Assembly: GCA_035934235.1 (NCBI GenBank)
Contig: DASYYB010000038.1
Coordinates: forward strand, 1 to 43,208
Direction: 5' to 3'
DNA: 43,208 nt
From: REEB95 sp035934235
GTDB lineage: Bacteria; Pseudomonadota; Alphaproteobacteria; ATCC43930; CGMCC-115725
The notes below the pieces were generated by a model. It worked only from the letters and a program-made list of their open reading frames with translations. It made no database searches and had not been told where the DNA came from. Position numbers and translations under genes: made by a program. Position 1 is the stretch's first letter; every line of letters begins with the position of its first letter. Below, piece by piece: positions 1-8,376 of this stretch.

Positions 1-11
1 GGATCGCCTGA

Positions 12-17
12 TATAGT
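12..17 (+). promoter_or_regulatory. -10 element of the SRP RNA promoter
   Basis: A TATAGT hexamer ends about five bases before the predicted 5' end of the SRP RNA, the spacing expected of a sigma-70 -10 box. The matching -35 lies at or beyond the window edge and cannot be judged. Confidence 0.55.
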
Positions 18-21
18 GGCA

Positions 22-119
22 TGGGAGGCTGGCGGCGGACAGGCCCCTCGCCAACCCGGTCAGGTCCGGAAGGAAGCAGCCGTAACGAGTTCCGGCCTGG
101 GTCGGCGTTCAGTCTCCCA
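22..119 (+). ncRNA. ffs: Signal recognition particle RNA, small bacterial type
   Basis: This RNA binds Ffh (SRP54) and brings ribosomes translating membrane proteins to the receptor FtsY. The conserved apical domain is visible at about 59-84 as GGTCAGGTCCGGAAGGAAGC, with the GGAAG tetraloop region and the asymmetric AGCAGCC side. The ends pair: gggaggctg at 23-31 is complementary, with one G-U, to cagtctccc at 110-118, closing a single hairpin of about 97 nt. The exact ends are inferred from this pairing. It lies directly before dnaX, a common arrangement in alphaproteobacteria. Its receptor gene ftsY is at the other end of the window. Confidence 0.93.
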
Positions 120-146
120 CCGCGGCTCCCACGGAGAGGCAGGTAC

Positions 147-1889
147 ATGAGCGAGCCGGGCGGCGTCTATCGCGTGCTCGCGCGCAAATATCGTCCGACC
201 AATTTCGCGGAGCTCATCGGCCAGGAGGCGATGGTCCGGACGCTCGCCAACGCGATCGCCACCGGCCGCATCGCCCACGCCTTCATCCTCACGGGCGTCC
301 GCGGCGTCGGCAAGACGACGACCGCGCGCATCATCGCGCGTGCCCTCAACTGCGTCGGACCCGACGGCAAAGGCGGCCCGACGGTCGAGCCGTGCGGCCA
401 GTGCGAGCATTGCCGCGCGATCGCCGAAGACCGTCACGTCGACGTGATGGAGATGGACGCGGCGTCGCGCACCGGCGTCGACGACATCCGCGAGCTGACC
501 GATGGCGTGCGCTACAAGCCGGTGTCGGCCCGCTTCAAGATCTACATCATCGACGAAGTGCATATGCTGTCGAAGAACGCCTTCAACGCGCTGTTGAAGA
601 CGCTCGAAGAGCCGCCGCCGGACGTCAAATTCATCTTCGCCACCACCGAAGTGCACAAGGTGCCGGTGACGGTGCTGTCGCGCTGCCAGCGTTTCAGCTT
701 GCGCCGCGTGCCAGCCGACATGCTGGCGGAGCACTATGCCAAGATCGCCGCGGCCGAGAAGGTCGCGGCTGAAAGCGGCGCGATCGCGTTGATTGCGCGC
801 GCCGCCGACGGTTCGGTGCGCGATGGCCTCTCCATCCTCGATCAGGCGATCGCGCTCGGCGCCGGCACGGTGACCGAAGCGGCGGTGCGCGAGATGCTCG
901 GCGTCGCCGACCGCGGCCTGGTGTTCGACTTGCTCGAAACCGTGCTCAAAGGCGACGCCGCCGGCGCGGTGCAGCGCATGGACGACCTGTATCAAGGCGG
1001 CACCGATCCGGCGATGGCGCTGCAAGAGCTGCTCGACCTGACCTATCACCTGACGCGGCTCAAGCTCGCCCCCGATTCGGGCGACGCGTTCGAAGGCGAC
1101 CGCAACCGCGCCCTGCCCTTGGCGCAGAAGCTTGGCATGGCCGAACTGGCGCGCGCCTGGCAGATGCTGCTCAAAGGTTTGGGCGAGGTGCAGAACGCGC
1201 CAGCGCCCATCCAGGCCGCCGAGATGGTCCTTGTCCGTCTGGCCTATGTCGCGGACCTGCCGGCGCCGGCCGATCTAATCAAGGCGCTCGAAGGCGCCAG
1301 CACCAGCGCACCGGCACCGGCGAACGGACCGGGGCCCAGCGCACGCATCGCGCCGACGCCGCGCGGGCCGATCGAATCGGGCGTGGCCACCGCGCCGCGA
1401 ATACAGCCGCGCGAGATGCCGGCGCCGGAAGCATTGCCCGCCGGTCCGCAGAGTTTCCTCGACGTCGTCCGGCTGTTCGAACAGAAGCGCGAGCCGCTGC
1501 TGCGCAGCCATCTCTACGGCAACGCCCATCTCGTGCGCTTCGAGGTCGGGCGCATCGAATTGCGGCCGACCGAAGCGGCGCCGCGCGACTTGCCCAATCG
1601 CCTCGGCCAGTTGCTGACCGAATGGACCGGCCGGCGCTGGATCGTCAGCGTTTCGGGCGAGAAAGGCGAGGCGACGCTGCGTGAGCAGGATACGGCGCGC
1701 GCTGCCGGCCTCCGGAGCGAGGCGGCGAACCATCCGCTGGTGCGCGCCGTGCTCGAAACCTTTCCCGGCGCCAAGATCGAAGCGGTGCGCGAGAAAGCCG
1801 CCGAAACGCCTGCCGGCGCCGAGACCGAAGAAGCCGCCGAAAATACCGTGATCACCGAAGACCCGCTCGAAGGAGACGATTTCCTGTGA
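147..1889 (+). CDS. dnaX: DNA polymerase III subunits gamma/tau
   Basis: AAA+ clamp-loader ATPase that loads the sliding clamp and organises the replisome. The 580-residue protein has a Walker A at residues 50-58 (GVRGVGKTT), zinc-binding cysteines at 69, 83, 86 and 89, a Walker B at 134-138 (IIDEVH), and the sensor/arginine-finger SRC motif at 178-180. An Ala/Pro-rich linker at about 390-440 precedes a tau-like C-terminus. The frame is open further upstream, but that stretch is the SRP RNA; the ATG at 147 with GGAGAGGCAGG before it gives the normal N-terminus (YRVLARKYRP). No A-rich slippery run for gamma production was seen. The stop overlaps the GTG start of ybaB. Confidence 0.97.
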   Translation: MSEPGGVYRVLARKYRPTNFAELIGQEAMVRTLANAIATGRIAHAFILTGVRGVGKTTTARIIARALNCVGPDGKGGPTVEPCGQCEHCRAIAEDRHVDVMEMDAASRTGVDDIRELTDGVRYKPVSARFKIYIIDEVHMLSKNAFNALLKTLEEPPPDVKFIFATTEVHKVPVTVLSRCQRFSLRRVPADMLAEHYAKIAAAEKVAAESGAIALIARAADGSVRDGLSILDQAIALGAGTVTEAAVREMLGVADRGLVFDLLETVLKGDAAGAVQRMDDLYQGGTDPAMALQELLDLTYHLTRLKLAPDSGDAFEGDRNRALPLAQKLGMAELARAWQMLLKGLGEVQNAPAPIQAAEMVLVRLAYVADLPAPADLIKALEGASTSAPAPANGPGPSARIAPTPRGPIESGVATAPRIQPREMPAPEALPAGPQSFLDVVRLFEQKREPLLRSHLYGNAHLVRFEVGRIELRPTEAAPRDLPNRLGQLLTEWTGRRWIVSVSGEKGEATLREQDTARAAGLRSEAANHPLVRAVLETFPGAKIEAVREKAAETPAGAETEEAAENTVITEDPLEGDDFL

Positions 1890-2209
1890 ACAATCTCGGC
1901 CAGATGCTCAAACAGGCGCAGCAGATGCAGGCGCGCATGCAGGAGATGCAGGAACGTCTCGCCGCGATCGAAATCACCGGCACGTCCGGCGGCGGCATGG
2001 TGACTGTGACGCTATCCGGCAAGGGCGACGTGAAGAAGATCAAGCTCGACAAGACCATCGTCGATCCCAACGAGGTCGAAGTGCTCGAGGATTTAGTCGT
2101 CGCCGCGTTCAACGACGCAAAGAGCCGAATCGACCGCCACCTCGCCGAGGAAACCGAGAAGCTCACCGGCGGACTCAAGCTGCCGCCGGGCATGAAGCTG
2201 CCGTTTTAA
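1886..2209 (+). CDS. ybaB: YbaB/EbfC family nucleoid-associated protein
   Basis: Small DNA-binding protein of 107 residues, the normal family length. It has an N-terminal Met/Gln-rich helix (MLKQAQQMQARMQEMQERL), a central beta region with the GGGMVTVTLSGKG motif, and a C-terminal helix. The family forms dimers with a tweezer-like shape and binds DNA; in many bacteria it sits between dnaX and recR, as here. The GTG start overlaps the dnaX stop by four bases, and AGGAG lies just upstream, so translation is probably coupled. recR starts immediately after its stop. Confidence 0.93.
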   Translation: MNNLGQMLKQAQQMQARMQEMQERLAAIEITGTSGGGMVTVTLSGKGDVKKIKLDKTIVDPNEVEVLEDLVVAAFNDAKSRIDRHLAEETEKLTGGLKLPPGMKLPF

Positions 2210-2803
2210 GTGCTCGAACTCGACCGTCTGATCCAGCTCCTGTCGAAACTTCCCGGCCTGGGCCCCCGCTCGGCCCGGCGCGCGGCGCTGTTCCTGCTGA
2301 AGCGGCGCGAAAGCCTGATGGAGCCGCTGGCGGCGGCGCTGACCGAGACCGCGGCGAAGGTGCGGCCATGCAGTCGCTGCGGCAATCTCGACACCGCCGA
2401 TCCCTGCGCGCTGTGCCGCGATCCGCGGCGCGACCAAGGGCTCATCTGCGTCGTCGAGGACGTCGCCGATCTGTGGGCAATCGAGCGTTCAGCCGCCTAT
2501 AACGGCCTCTATCATGTGCTCGGCGGCACGCTGTCGGCGCTCGACGGCGTCGGACCAGAGGATTTGCGCATCGAGCCGCTGGTGAAGCGCGTCACCGAGA
2601 ACAAAACGCGCGAGGTGATTCTGGCGCTGAACGCCACGGTCGAAGGCCAGACCACGGCGCATTACGTGATGGACCGGCTGGCGCCGTCCGGCGTCCACGT
2701 CTCGCGCCTGGCGCACGGCGTGCCGGTCGGCGGCGAGCTCGATTATCTCGACGAAGGCACGCTCATCGCCGCGCTCGCGGCGCGCAAACCGCTACAGCCG
2801 TAG
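2210..2803 (+). CDS. recR: Recombination mediator protein RecR
   Basis: Works with RecO (and RecF) to load RecA on SSB-coated gapped DNA. The 197-residue protein has the N-terminal helix-hairpin-helix (LSKLPGLGPRSARR), a four-cysteine zinc finger (C54, C57, C66, C69) and a Toprim domain beginning ICVVEDVADLWAIE. It starts with GTG on the base after the ybaB TAA, so the dnaX-ybaB-recR genes form one tightly packed unit. It converges on rmuC with only three bases between the two stops. Confidence 0.96.
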   Translation: MLELDRLIQLLSKLPGLGPRSARRAALFLLKRRESLMEPLAAALTETAAKVRPCSRCGNLDTADPCALCRDPRRDQGLICVVEDVADLWAIERSAAYNGLYHVLGGTLSALDGVGPEDLRIEPLVKRVTENKTREVILALNATVEGQTTAHYVMDRLAPSGVHVSRLAHGVPVGGELDYLDEGTLIAALAARKPLQP

Positions 2804-2806
2804 CCG

Positions 2807-4042
2807 CTATTCGCCGATGAGACGCGGCCGCGGCGGCGCTTCGATCTCTTCCGCCTCGCCGTCGATTGCGTCTTCGAGTCGGCGCACCTCGTAGGCCGGC
2901 ACGCTCGGCGGTAGCGATTTGGGCGTCTGGACGCCGAGCTTGCCGAGCTTGCTGGCTTGCGGCAGCAGCCGGCGATTTACCGAATTGGCGAAATCGGCGA
3001 ACGAGCTGGCCGCGACTTCGATGCCTTTGCCGACCTTGACCGCGGCTTCGAGCGCGATCCGCACACGATCGAGCAGCACGCCGGCCGTCTCGACGATTCG
3101 CGCCTGATTCTCGGCTTGGCGCTGGCGGCGGATGTCGCTGGCGGCGAATGCGACGATGGCGTGCAAGGTGCCCGGACCGGCGGGGATAATGTTGAGGTCC
3201 TGCGCCTTGCGGCGGAAATCGCGATCGGCGCGACACAGCTTGTCGAGCGTGATCTCGCTCGGCAGGTACATGACGCTGAGCATGCGGTCGACCGCGCTGG
3301 CGCGCCCCGCGTCGCGGAAGGCGGTGAGCACGGCGCTTTGATAATCCTTCGACGCCAACGCGCGCAGATGCTGGTTCATCGTCGCTGCGAGCCGCGCGTA
3401 GGCCGCAGCCTCCGCCGCTTCGCCCTCGGCTTCGGCGATCTCCAGCACCGCCTTCGACGCCTTGCAGTCGATCACCAGCACCGTATCGCCGGGCAGGAAC
3501 ACCACCGCGTCGGGCCGCAAACGTTGCCCGCTCGCTTCGCCCGGCGCCTGGAATTGCAGAACATAGTCGCGGCCCTCTTCGAGACCGAACGACTTGAGCG
3601 TATTGGCAAGGCCGACCTCGGCGATCTGGCCGGCGCCGCCGGGGCTCGACAGCGCCCGCATCACCGTGTCGAGCGTGCGGCCTTTGTCCTGGATCTGGCC
3701 GTGCAGCGCGGCCACCGCTTGGTTGAGCTTGGTCGCATGTTCGACCAACGGCTGCGCCAATTCCTTGAGCCGGGCCTCCGATTCCTTCTTGGCCTCGGCG
3801 TTCTCGCGCTTGTAATCGTCGAGCAGCTTGGACGACAGCGACTGCGCCGGCTCGAGAACCGCTGCTTTGGTCGCGTCCAACATTTCCTGCTTGAGGCGCT
3901 CGTAATCCGTCGAGCGCCTCTCGGCCTGCGCAAGTTGCTCGCGCGCAACTGCAAGGTCGCGTTCCGCGCGGCTGCGGGTTTGGAACAACCAGGCCGCGAC
4001 CGCCAATAAAACGACGATGGCTAAGGCTAAAACCGCTTCCAT
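2807..4042 (-). CDS. rmuC: DNA recombination protein RmuC homologue
   Basis: RmuC-family protein of 411 residues, thought to be a nuclease limiting inversion and recombination at short repeats. Visible: an N-terminal membrane anchor (EAVLALAIVVLLAVAAWLF), a coiled coil over about residues 20-130, then the conserved RmuC core including the nuclease-like stretch DAVVFLPGDTVLVIDCKASK and the motif VMYLPSEITLDKL. The C-terminus is Pro/Arg-rich. It is divergent from def with a 78-bp gap that must hold both promoters. Confidence 0.92.
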   Translation of the reverse strand: MEAVLALAIVVLLAVAAWLFQTRSRAERDLAVAREQLAQAERRSTDYERLKQEMLDATKAAVLEPAQSLSSKLLDDYKRENAEAKKESEARLKELAQPLVEHATKLNQAVAALHGQIQDKGRTLDTVMRALSSPGGAGQIAEVGLANTLKSFGLEEGRDYVLQFQAPGEASGQRLRPDAVVFLPGDTVLVIDCKASKAVLEIAEAEGEAAEAAAYARLAATMNQHLRALASKDYQSAVLTAFRDAGRASAVDRMLSVMYLPSEITLDKLCRADRDFRRKAQDLNIIPAGPGTLHAIVAFAASDIRRQRQAENQARIVETAGVLLDRVRIALEAAVKVGKGIEVAASSFADFANSVNRRLLPQASKLGKLGVQTPKSLPPSVPAYEVRRLEDAIDGEAEEIEAPPRPRLIGE

Positions 4043-4120
4043 GCCCGCATGTTAGCGCAGGCCGCCGCAGTCAGCTATCCGTTGACGGACTCGGGCCGAG
4101 AGCATACCTAAAGAGCCGTC

Positions 4121-4645
4121 ATGGCCCTTCTGCCGATCATCACCGCGCCCGATCCGCGGCTCAAACGCAAGTCCAAGCCGGTCGCCAAGGTCGACGAGCG
4201 CGTGCGCAAGCTCATGGCCGACATGCTGGACACGATGTACGACTCGAACGGCATCGGACTCTCCGCGCCCCAAGTGGGCGTCCTCGAGCGCGTCGTCGTG
4301 GTCGATTGCGCGCGCGAAGGCGAAAAGCCGCAGCCGATCAAGCTCGCCAATCCCGAAATTGTCTGGGAATCGGACGAGACGGTGGTGTGCAGCGAAGGCT
4401 GTCTGTCGCTGCCCGAGCAATATGCCGATGTTGAGCGGCCGGTGGCGGTCCGCGTGCGCTATCTCGACGCGCAGAACGAAATCCGCGAGCTCGAGGCCAA
4501 GGGCCTGGTCGCCACCTGCATCCAGCACGAAATCGACCATCTCGACGGTGTGCTGTTCGTCGACCACATCTCGGCGCTGAAGCGCAACATCATCCTGCGC
4601 AAGCTCGGCAAGACCAAGCGTCTCAAGTCGCCGGTCCCCGCCTGA
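4121..4645 (+). CDS. def: Peptide deformylase
   Basis: Removes the formyl group from the N-terminal methionine of nascent proteins, using a metal (usually Fe2+). All three signature motifs are present: GIGLSAPQVG (44-53), EGCLSLP (92-98, with metal ligand C94) and HEIDH (136-140, metal ligands H136 and H140, catalytic E137). Length of 174 residues is normal. It is followed seven bases later by fmt, which makes the formyl-Met-tRNA whose formyl group this enzyme later removes. Confidence 0.97.
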   Translation: MALLPIITAPDPRLKRKSKPVAKVDERVRKLMADMLDTMYDSNGIGLSAPQVGVLERVVVVDCAREGEKPQPIKLANPEIVWESDETVVCSEGCLSLPEQYADVERPVAVRVRYLDAQNEIRELEAKGLVATCIQHEIDHLDGVLFVDHISALKRNIILRKLGKTKRLKSPVPA

Positions 4646-4652
4646 GGGCGCG

Positions 4653-5609
4653 ATGGCGCCCCATCCACCGGCCAAGTTGCGCCTCGCGTTCCTGGGCACA
4701 CCCGGTTTCGCCGTGCGTATCCTCGATGCACTACGCGACGCCGGCCACGACATCGTCGCCGCCTATACCCAGCCGCCGCGGCCCGCCGGCCGCGGCCATC
4801 GCGTCACACGCTCGCCGGTGCATGAGCTGGCCGAAACCCGCGGCATTCCGGTCGAAACACCGGCGAAGCTCGACGACGTGGCCGTCGGCAAGTTCGCAGC
4901 ATTGCAGATCGACGCGGCGGTGGTCGCGGCCTATGGCCTGATCCTGCCGAAGGCGATGATCGACGCGCCGCGGCTCGGCTGCCTCAACGTCCACGCCTCG
5001 CTCTTGCCGCGCTGGCGCGGCGCGGCGCCGATCGAGCGCGCCCTGCTCGCGGGCGATGCTGAAACCGGCGTATCGATCATGCGGATGGACGAAGGTCTCG
5101 ATACCGGCGCCGTATTGTTGGCCGAGCGGTTGGCAATTCCGACGCGCATGGGCGCCGCAGCGCTCTATGATGAGCTAGCCGCCCTCGGCGCCCGTTTGAT
5201 CGTTGCGGCGCTGGCGGCCGCAGCCGAAGGCAAGCTCAATCCGAAGCCGCAGCCCACCGACGGCGTGACCTACGCCCGCAAGCTGCGGCGCGAGGAAGGC
5301 GCGCTCGACTGGCGCCGGCCGGCTGTCGAGCTCGAACGCGCGGTGCGCGCCTTCGAGATTTTCCCGGGCGCCCATTTTACCCACGGCGGCGAGCGCATCC
5401 GCGTGTTCACGGCCGAGGTTGCCGCGGGATCAAGGGACGCGCCGCCGGGCACCGTGCTCGACGACCTGCTGACGATCGCCTGCGGCGAACGCGCGTTACG
5501 GCCGACGCGGTTGCAGCGCGCCGGCCGGGCGACGCTTCGGGTTGAGGAATTCCTGCGCGGCTACGCGATCGCGCGCGGCACGGTGCTGCCATGCCCCGCT
5601 ACAAGCTGA
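4653..5609 (+). CDS. fmt: Methionyl-tRNA formyltransferase
   Basis: Transfers formyl from 10-formyl-tetrahydrofolate to initiator Met-tRNA. The 318-residue protein shows the N-terminal Rossmann motif (LAFLGTPGFAV), the catalytic region LNVHASLLPRWRGAAPI with the conserved Asn and His, the downstream MRMDEGLDTGAV motif, and a C-terminal OB-fold-like domain. It is packed between def and truA: seven bases after def, and its 3' end overlaps the truA start by 19 bases. Confidence 0.97.
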   Translation: MAPHPPAKLRLAFLGTPGFAVRILDALRDAGHDIVAAYTQPPRPAGRGHRVTRSPVHELAETRGIPVETPAKLDDVAVGKFAALQIDAAVVAAYGLILPKAMIDAPRLGCLNVHASLLPRWRGAAPIERALLAGDAETGVSIMRMDEGLDTGAVLLAERLAIPTRMGAAALYDELAALGARLIVAALAAAAEGKLNPKPQPTDGVTYARKLRREEGALDWRRPAVELERAVRAFEIFPGAHFTHGGERIRVFTAEVAAGSRDAPPGTVLDDLLTIACGERALRPTRLQRAGRATLRVEEFLRGYAIARGTVLPCPATS

Positions 5610-6340
5610 CCGTCGAATACGACGGCACCGGCCTGGTCGGCTGGCAGCGCCAGGCGAAAGGCTTGTCGGTACAGGAAATCCTCGAAACCGCGGTCGAGCG
5701 TCTTTGCGGCAAGCACGTCACGGTGCACGGCGCCGGCCGCACCGATGCCGGCGTGCACGCGCTGGCGCAGACCGCGCATCTCGACCTGGTGCGCGACCGA
5801 CCCACCGACGTGATCCGCAGCGCGCTCAACCAGCACGTCAAGCCACATGCCGTCGCCGTTCGTGCCGTCGAACGCGTCGCCGATGCATTCGACGCGCGCC
5901 GGTCGGCGCGCGGCCGCGTCTATCGCTACCGCATCCTCAACCGCCGGTCGCCGCCCGCGCTGGACCGCAGCCGGGTCTGGCATGTCGGTCCAGCGCTGGA
6001 TGTGGCGGCGATGCAGGCGGCGTCGCGCGTGTTGATCGGCAAGCACGATTTCACCACCTTCCGCGACACGCAATGCCAGGCGAAATCGCCGGTGAAGACG
6101 TTGGACGCGCTCGACGTCGCGCGGGCCGGCGACGAGATCTGGATCGAAGCGCGGGCGCGCTCGTTTCTGCACCATCAGGTGCGCAACATTGTCGGCACGC
6201 TCAAGCTGGTCGGCGCCAGCAAGTGGGAGCCGGCCGACGTCAAGCGCGCGCTCGACGCGCGCGACCGACGCGCCGGCGGACCGACGGCGCCGCCGCAAGG
6301 CCTTTATTTGATTGAAGTGATCTACGCCGACGCTGATTAG
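5591..6340 (+). CDS. truA: tRNA pseudouridine(38-40) synthase
   Basis: Makes pseudouridine at positions 38-40 of the tRNA anticodon arm. The 249-residue protein has the TruA N-terminus (YKLTVEYDGTGLVGWQRQ), the catalytic motif GRTDAGVHA with D52, and the C-terminal FLHHQVRNIVGTL segment. Its start lies inside fmt (19-base overlap), so the three genes are very likely co-transcribed. The stop TAG overlaps the TAA of the convergent gene at 6337 in the shared sequence TTAG. Confidence 0.97.
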   Translation: MPRYKLTVEYDGTGLVGWQRQAKGLSVQEILETAVERLCGKHVTVHGAGRTDAGVHALAQTAHLDLVRDRPTDVIRSALNQHVKPHAVAVRAVERVADAFDARRSARGRVYRYRILNRRSPPALDRSRVWHVGPALDVAAMQAASRVLIGKHDFTTFRDTQCQAKSPVKTLDALDVARAGDEIWIEARARSFLHHQVRNIVGTLKLVGASKWEPADVKRALDARDRRAGGPTAPPQGLYLIEVIYADAD

Positions 6341-7152
6341 CGCGGCATCACGCCCGGCGGCCGTTCGGTATCGAGCGGCAGCGAATAGTGCAAACCGAGA
6401 AAGCCACCGGCGCCGTGGACCTGGTCCTCGCTGCGGCCGCCTTCGAATCGCAAATGCTGATTGAGGTCGAAGCTGAGACCGACGCGATACCCTTCGACCG
6501 ATTGCAGGAACGTGCGGTCGCCCCACCAATAGCGCGCCGCGGTGACGTGCATGTCAGGCATCGCCGGCACCGGCAGGCCGAGTTCCAGATCGTGGCCGCC
6601 GAGCGACTGTTCGGCGAGCGCCGTGCCGACGACCGGACCGTGATTGAGGCTGCCCGTCAAATAGGTTGTCGGATCGACGGCGTTGTCGCCGATTTCAGCG
6701 CCGAGATTCGGCTGCGCATGGCCGATGGACCAGCCGCGATCGCCGCTGATCACCGTGGCCGCCGCCAGCGCTTGCAAGCCGAGGCCCGTCGGCCGCTTGG
6801 CGGCGTCGACTTTGGCCGGCACCGAATCAGAATCGACCGCACCGAGCGGAATGAACTTGGCGATCCGGGCGGTGACCTGGTCCGTCCCTCTGACGGCGAG
6901 CACGCCGATGCCAGGGCGCATGTCGCCGGCAGATCCGCCGCCGAGCTCGAGCTTGCTCAGCAATTGCTCGGCCGCATTGACCACGCGCGCACTGGAATCG
7001 GAAACTGTCTGGCGCATGTCGACGATGAAACCGGTGACCGCGCTATGCGACGTCGGCGGCGCGTCAGCAGCCAACGCCGTGCCGCCCGCGAGACCGCAAA
7101 ACGCGGCCGCAAGCGTCAGACGCAGGGCGCCCATCGAGACATGGCTGGCCAT
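6337..7152 (-). CDS. Exported protein with inverse-autotransporter-like beta strands
   Basis: No confident family. The 271-residue product has a signal peptide (hydrophobic LTLAAAFCGLAGG, cleavage likely near ALAA-D at about residue 29; an alternative start ATG at 7134 gives a neater one). The mid part resembles the inverse autotransporter (intimin/invasin) barrel region. The C-terminal third has alternating strands with YWWGDRTFLQSVEGYRVGLSFDLNQ, then LRFEGGRSEDQ and a GFLGLHYSLP ending, the pattern of the last strands of that barrel. No passenger domain and no LysM or Ig-like repeats are present. I infer a small outer-membrane or periplasmic protein. A CtrA-type box (TTAA-N7-TTAACC on this strand) lies 24-39 bases upstream. 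Confidence 0.6.
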   Translation of the reverse strand: MASHVSMGALRLTLAAAFCGLAGGTALAADAPPTSHSAVTGFIVDMRQTVSDSSARVVNAAEQLLSKLELGGGSAGDMRPGIGVLAVRGTDQVTARIAKFIPLGAVDSDSVPAKVDAAKRPTGLGLQALAAATVISGDRGWSIGHAQPNLGAEIGDNAVDPTTYLTGSLNHGPVVGTALAEQSLGGHDLELGLPVPAMPDMHVTAARYWWGDRTFLQSVEGYRVGLSFDLNQHLRFEGGRSEDQVHGAGGFLGLHYSLPLDTERPPGVMPR

Positions 7153-7176
7153 GGTCGAAAAATTAATGGTAACCGG

Positions 7177-7191
7177 TTAAAGGCGAGTTAA
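7177..7191 (-). promoter_or_regulatory. CtrA-like box upstream of the exported beta protein
   Basis: On the minus strand the sequence reads TTAACTCGCCTTTAACC: two TTAA half-sites exactly seven bases apart, with the CC extension typical of CtrA sites in alphaproteobacteria. It lies in the 60-bp gap between the dapE stop and the start at 7152, in promoter position for the latter. Seen in sequence; binding is inferred. Confidence 0.5.
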
Positions 7192-7212
7192 GTCGATTTT
7201 GTCGAAAATTTT

Positions 7213-8376
7213 TTACCGCTTCCCGAAATAGAACTCAAGGAAGGACAAGTATATTTTTGCCAACGCCTCAATATCGTTAAGATTGATACACTCATTAACC
7301 TTGTGCGCGGTTTCGCCGACCGGACCGAATTCCGCCACCGGACAATAGCGCTGGATGAAGCGGGCGTCGGAAGTGCCGCCGCCCGTGGATAATTCGGGCC
7401 GGCGGCCGGTAACGCTTTCGATCGCCCGGGTCAGCTTGTCGCTGACTTCACCCGGCGGCACCAGGAAGGACACGCCGCTCACCTGGATCGTCAGTTCGTA
7501 CTTGCCACCGGCGCGATCGAGCCGCTGGCGGATCCAGGCTTCCATCGTCTTGTCGCTCCAGCGATCGTTGAAGCGAACGTTGAACACCGCCTTGGCACGA
7601 TCCGGGATGATGTTGGTGGCAGGATTGCCAACATCGATCGTCGCCACTTGGAGATTCGACGGTTCGAATTGCGCGCTGCCATCGTCGATTGGCTCGCGCG
7701 TCAACGCGTCGAGCATCCGGACCAGATGGTGCGCCGCGTTGTCGGCGAAATGCGGATAGGCCGTGTGACCCTGCACGCCGAAGGCGGTCAGAGTGCCGTT
7801 GAGACTGCCGCGCCGGCCGATCTTGACCATGTCGCCGAGCGCCTTGCGGCTCGTCGGCTCGCCGACGATGCAAGCGTCGAGCTTTTCGCCGCGCTTGGCG
7901 AGCGTCTCGAGCACCTTGCGCGTGCCGTTGATCGCGATCGCCTCCTCGTCGCCGGTAATCAGCAGGCTGAGCGAGCCGCCGAAATCGCGCCCATGCGCGG
8001 CGACGAAGCGTGCCGCGGCAGCCGCGAAACAGGCAATCGCGCTTTTCATGTCGGCGGCGCCGCGGCCGATCAGGATTCCATCCTTGACCGTTCCCGCGAA
8101 CGGATCGACCGACCAGTTGGCGAGATTACCTGCCGGCACGACGTCCGTATGCCCGGCGAAGCACAGGTTGCGGCCCGATTTGCCAAGCCGGGCATAGAGA
8201 TTGAGAATCTTTTCCGTGCCCGGTTCGGCGAATTCGAGCGTCTCGCAGACAAAACCGCTGCGCTCCAGCGTCCGTGCCAGATGGGCGATGCAGCCCTCGT
8301 CTTTCGGCGTGACGCTGGGAAAACGCACCAACTCGGCGGCGAGCGCGACGGCGTCGATGGTGGCGGCTACCGTCAT
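7213..8376 (-). CDS. dapE: Succinyl-diaminopimelate desuccinylase
   Basis: Di-zinc hydrolase that removes succinate from N-succinyl-LL-diaminopimelate in lysine and peptidoglycan precursor synthesis. The 387-residue protein carries the metal-ligand motifs FAGHTDVVPAG (H76, catalytic D78), GRGAADMKSA (bridging D109) and TGDEEA (catalytic E144, ligand E145), plus GEPTSR and the C-terminal STGGGTSDARF. The frame stays open far upstream, but that part is the shadow of dapD. The ATG at 8376 overlaps the dapD stop as TGATG, so translation is coupled to dapD, the enzyme two steps earlier. Confidence 0.96.
   Translation of the reverse strand: MTVAATIDAVALAAELVRFPSVTPKDEGCIAHLARTLERSGFVCETLEFAEPGTEKILNLYARLGKSGRNLCFAGHTDVVPAGNLANWSVDPFAGTVKDGILIGRGAADMKSAIACFAAAAARFVAAHGRDFGGSLSLLITGDEEAIAINGTRKVLETLAKRGEKLDACIVGEPTSRKALGDMVKIGRRGSLNGTLTAFGVQGHTAYPHFADNAAHHLVRMLDALTREPIDDGSAQFEPSNLQVATIDVGNPATNIIPDRAKAVFNVRFNDRWSDKTMEAWIRQRLDRAGGKYELTIQVSGVSFLVPPGEVSDKLTRAIESVTGRRPELSTGGGTSDARFIQRYCPVAEFGPVGETAHKVNECINLNDIEALAKIYLSFLEFYFGKR

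Noticed and set aside
147..1889. Programmed frameshift in dnaX to make gamma
   Set aside because: No A-rich slippery heptamer of the E. coli type was seen.
2957..4009. A 350-codon open frame opposite rmuC
   Set aside because: High G+C keeps antisense frames open; the product has no motifs and rmuC is clear on the other strand.
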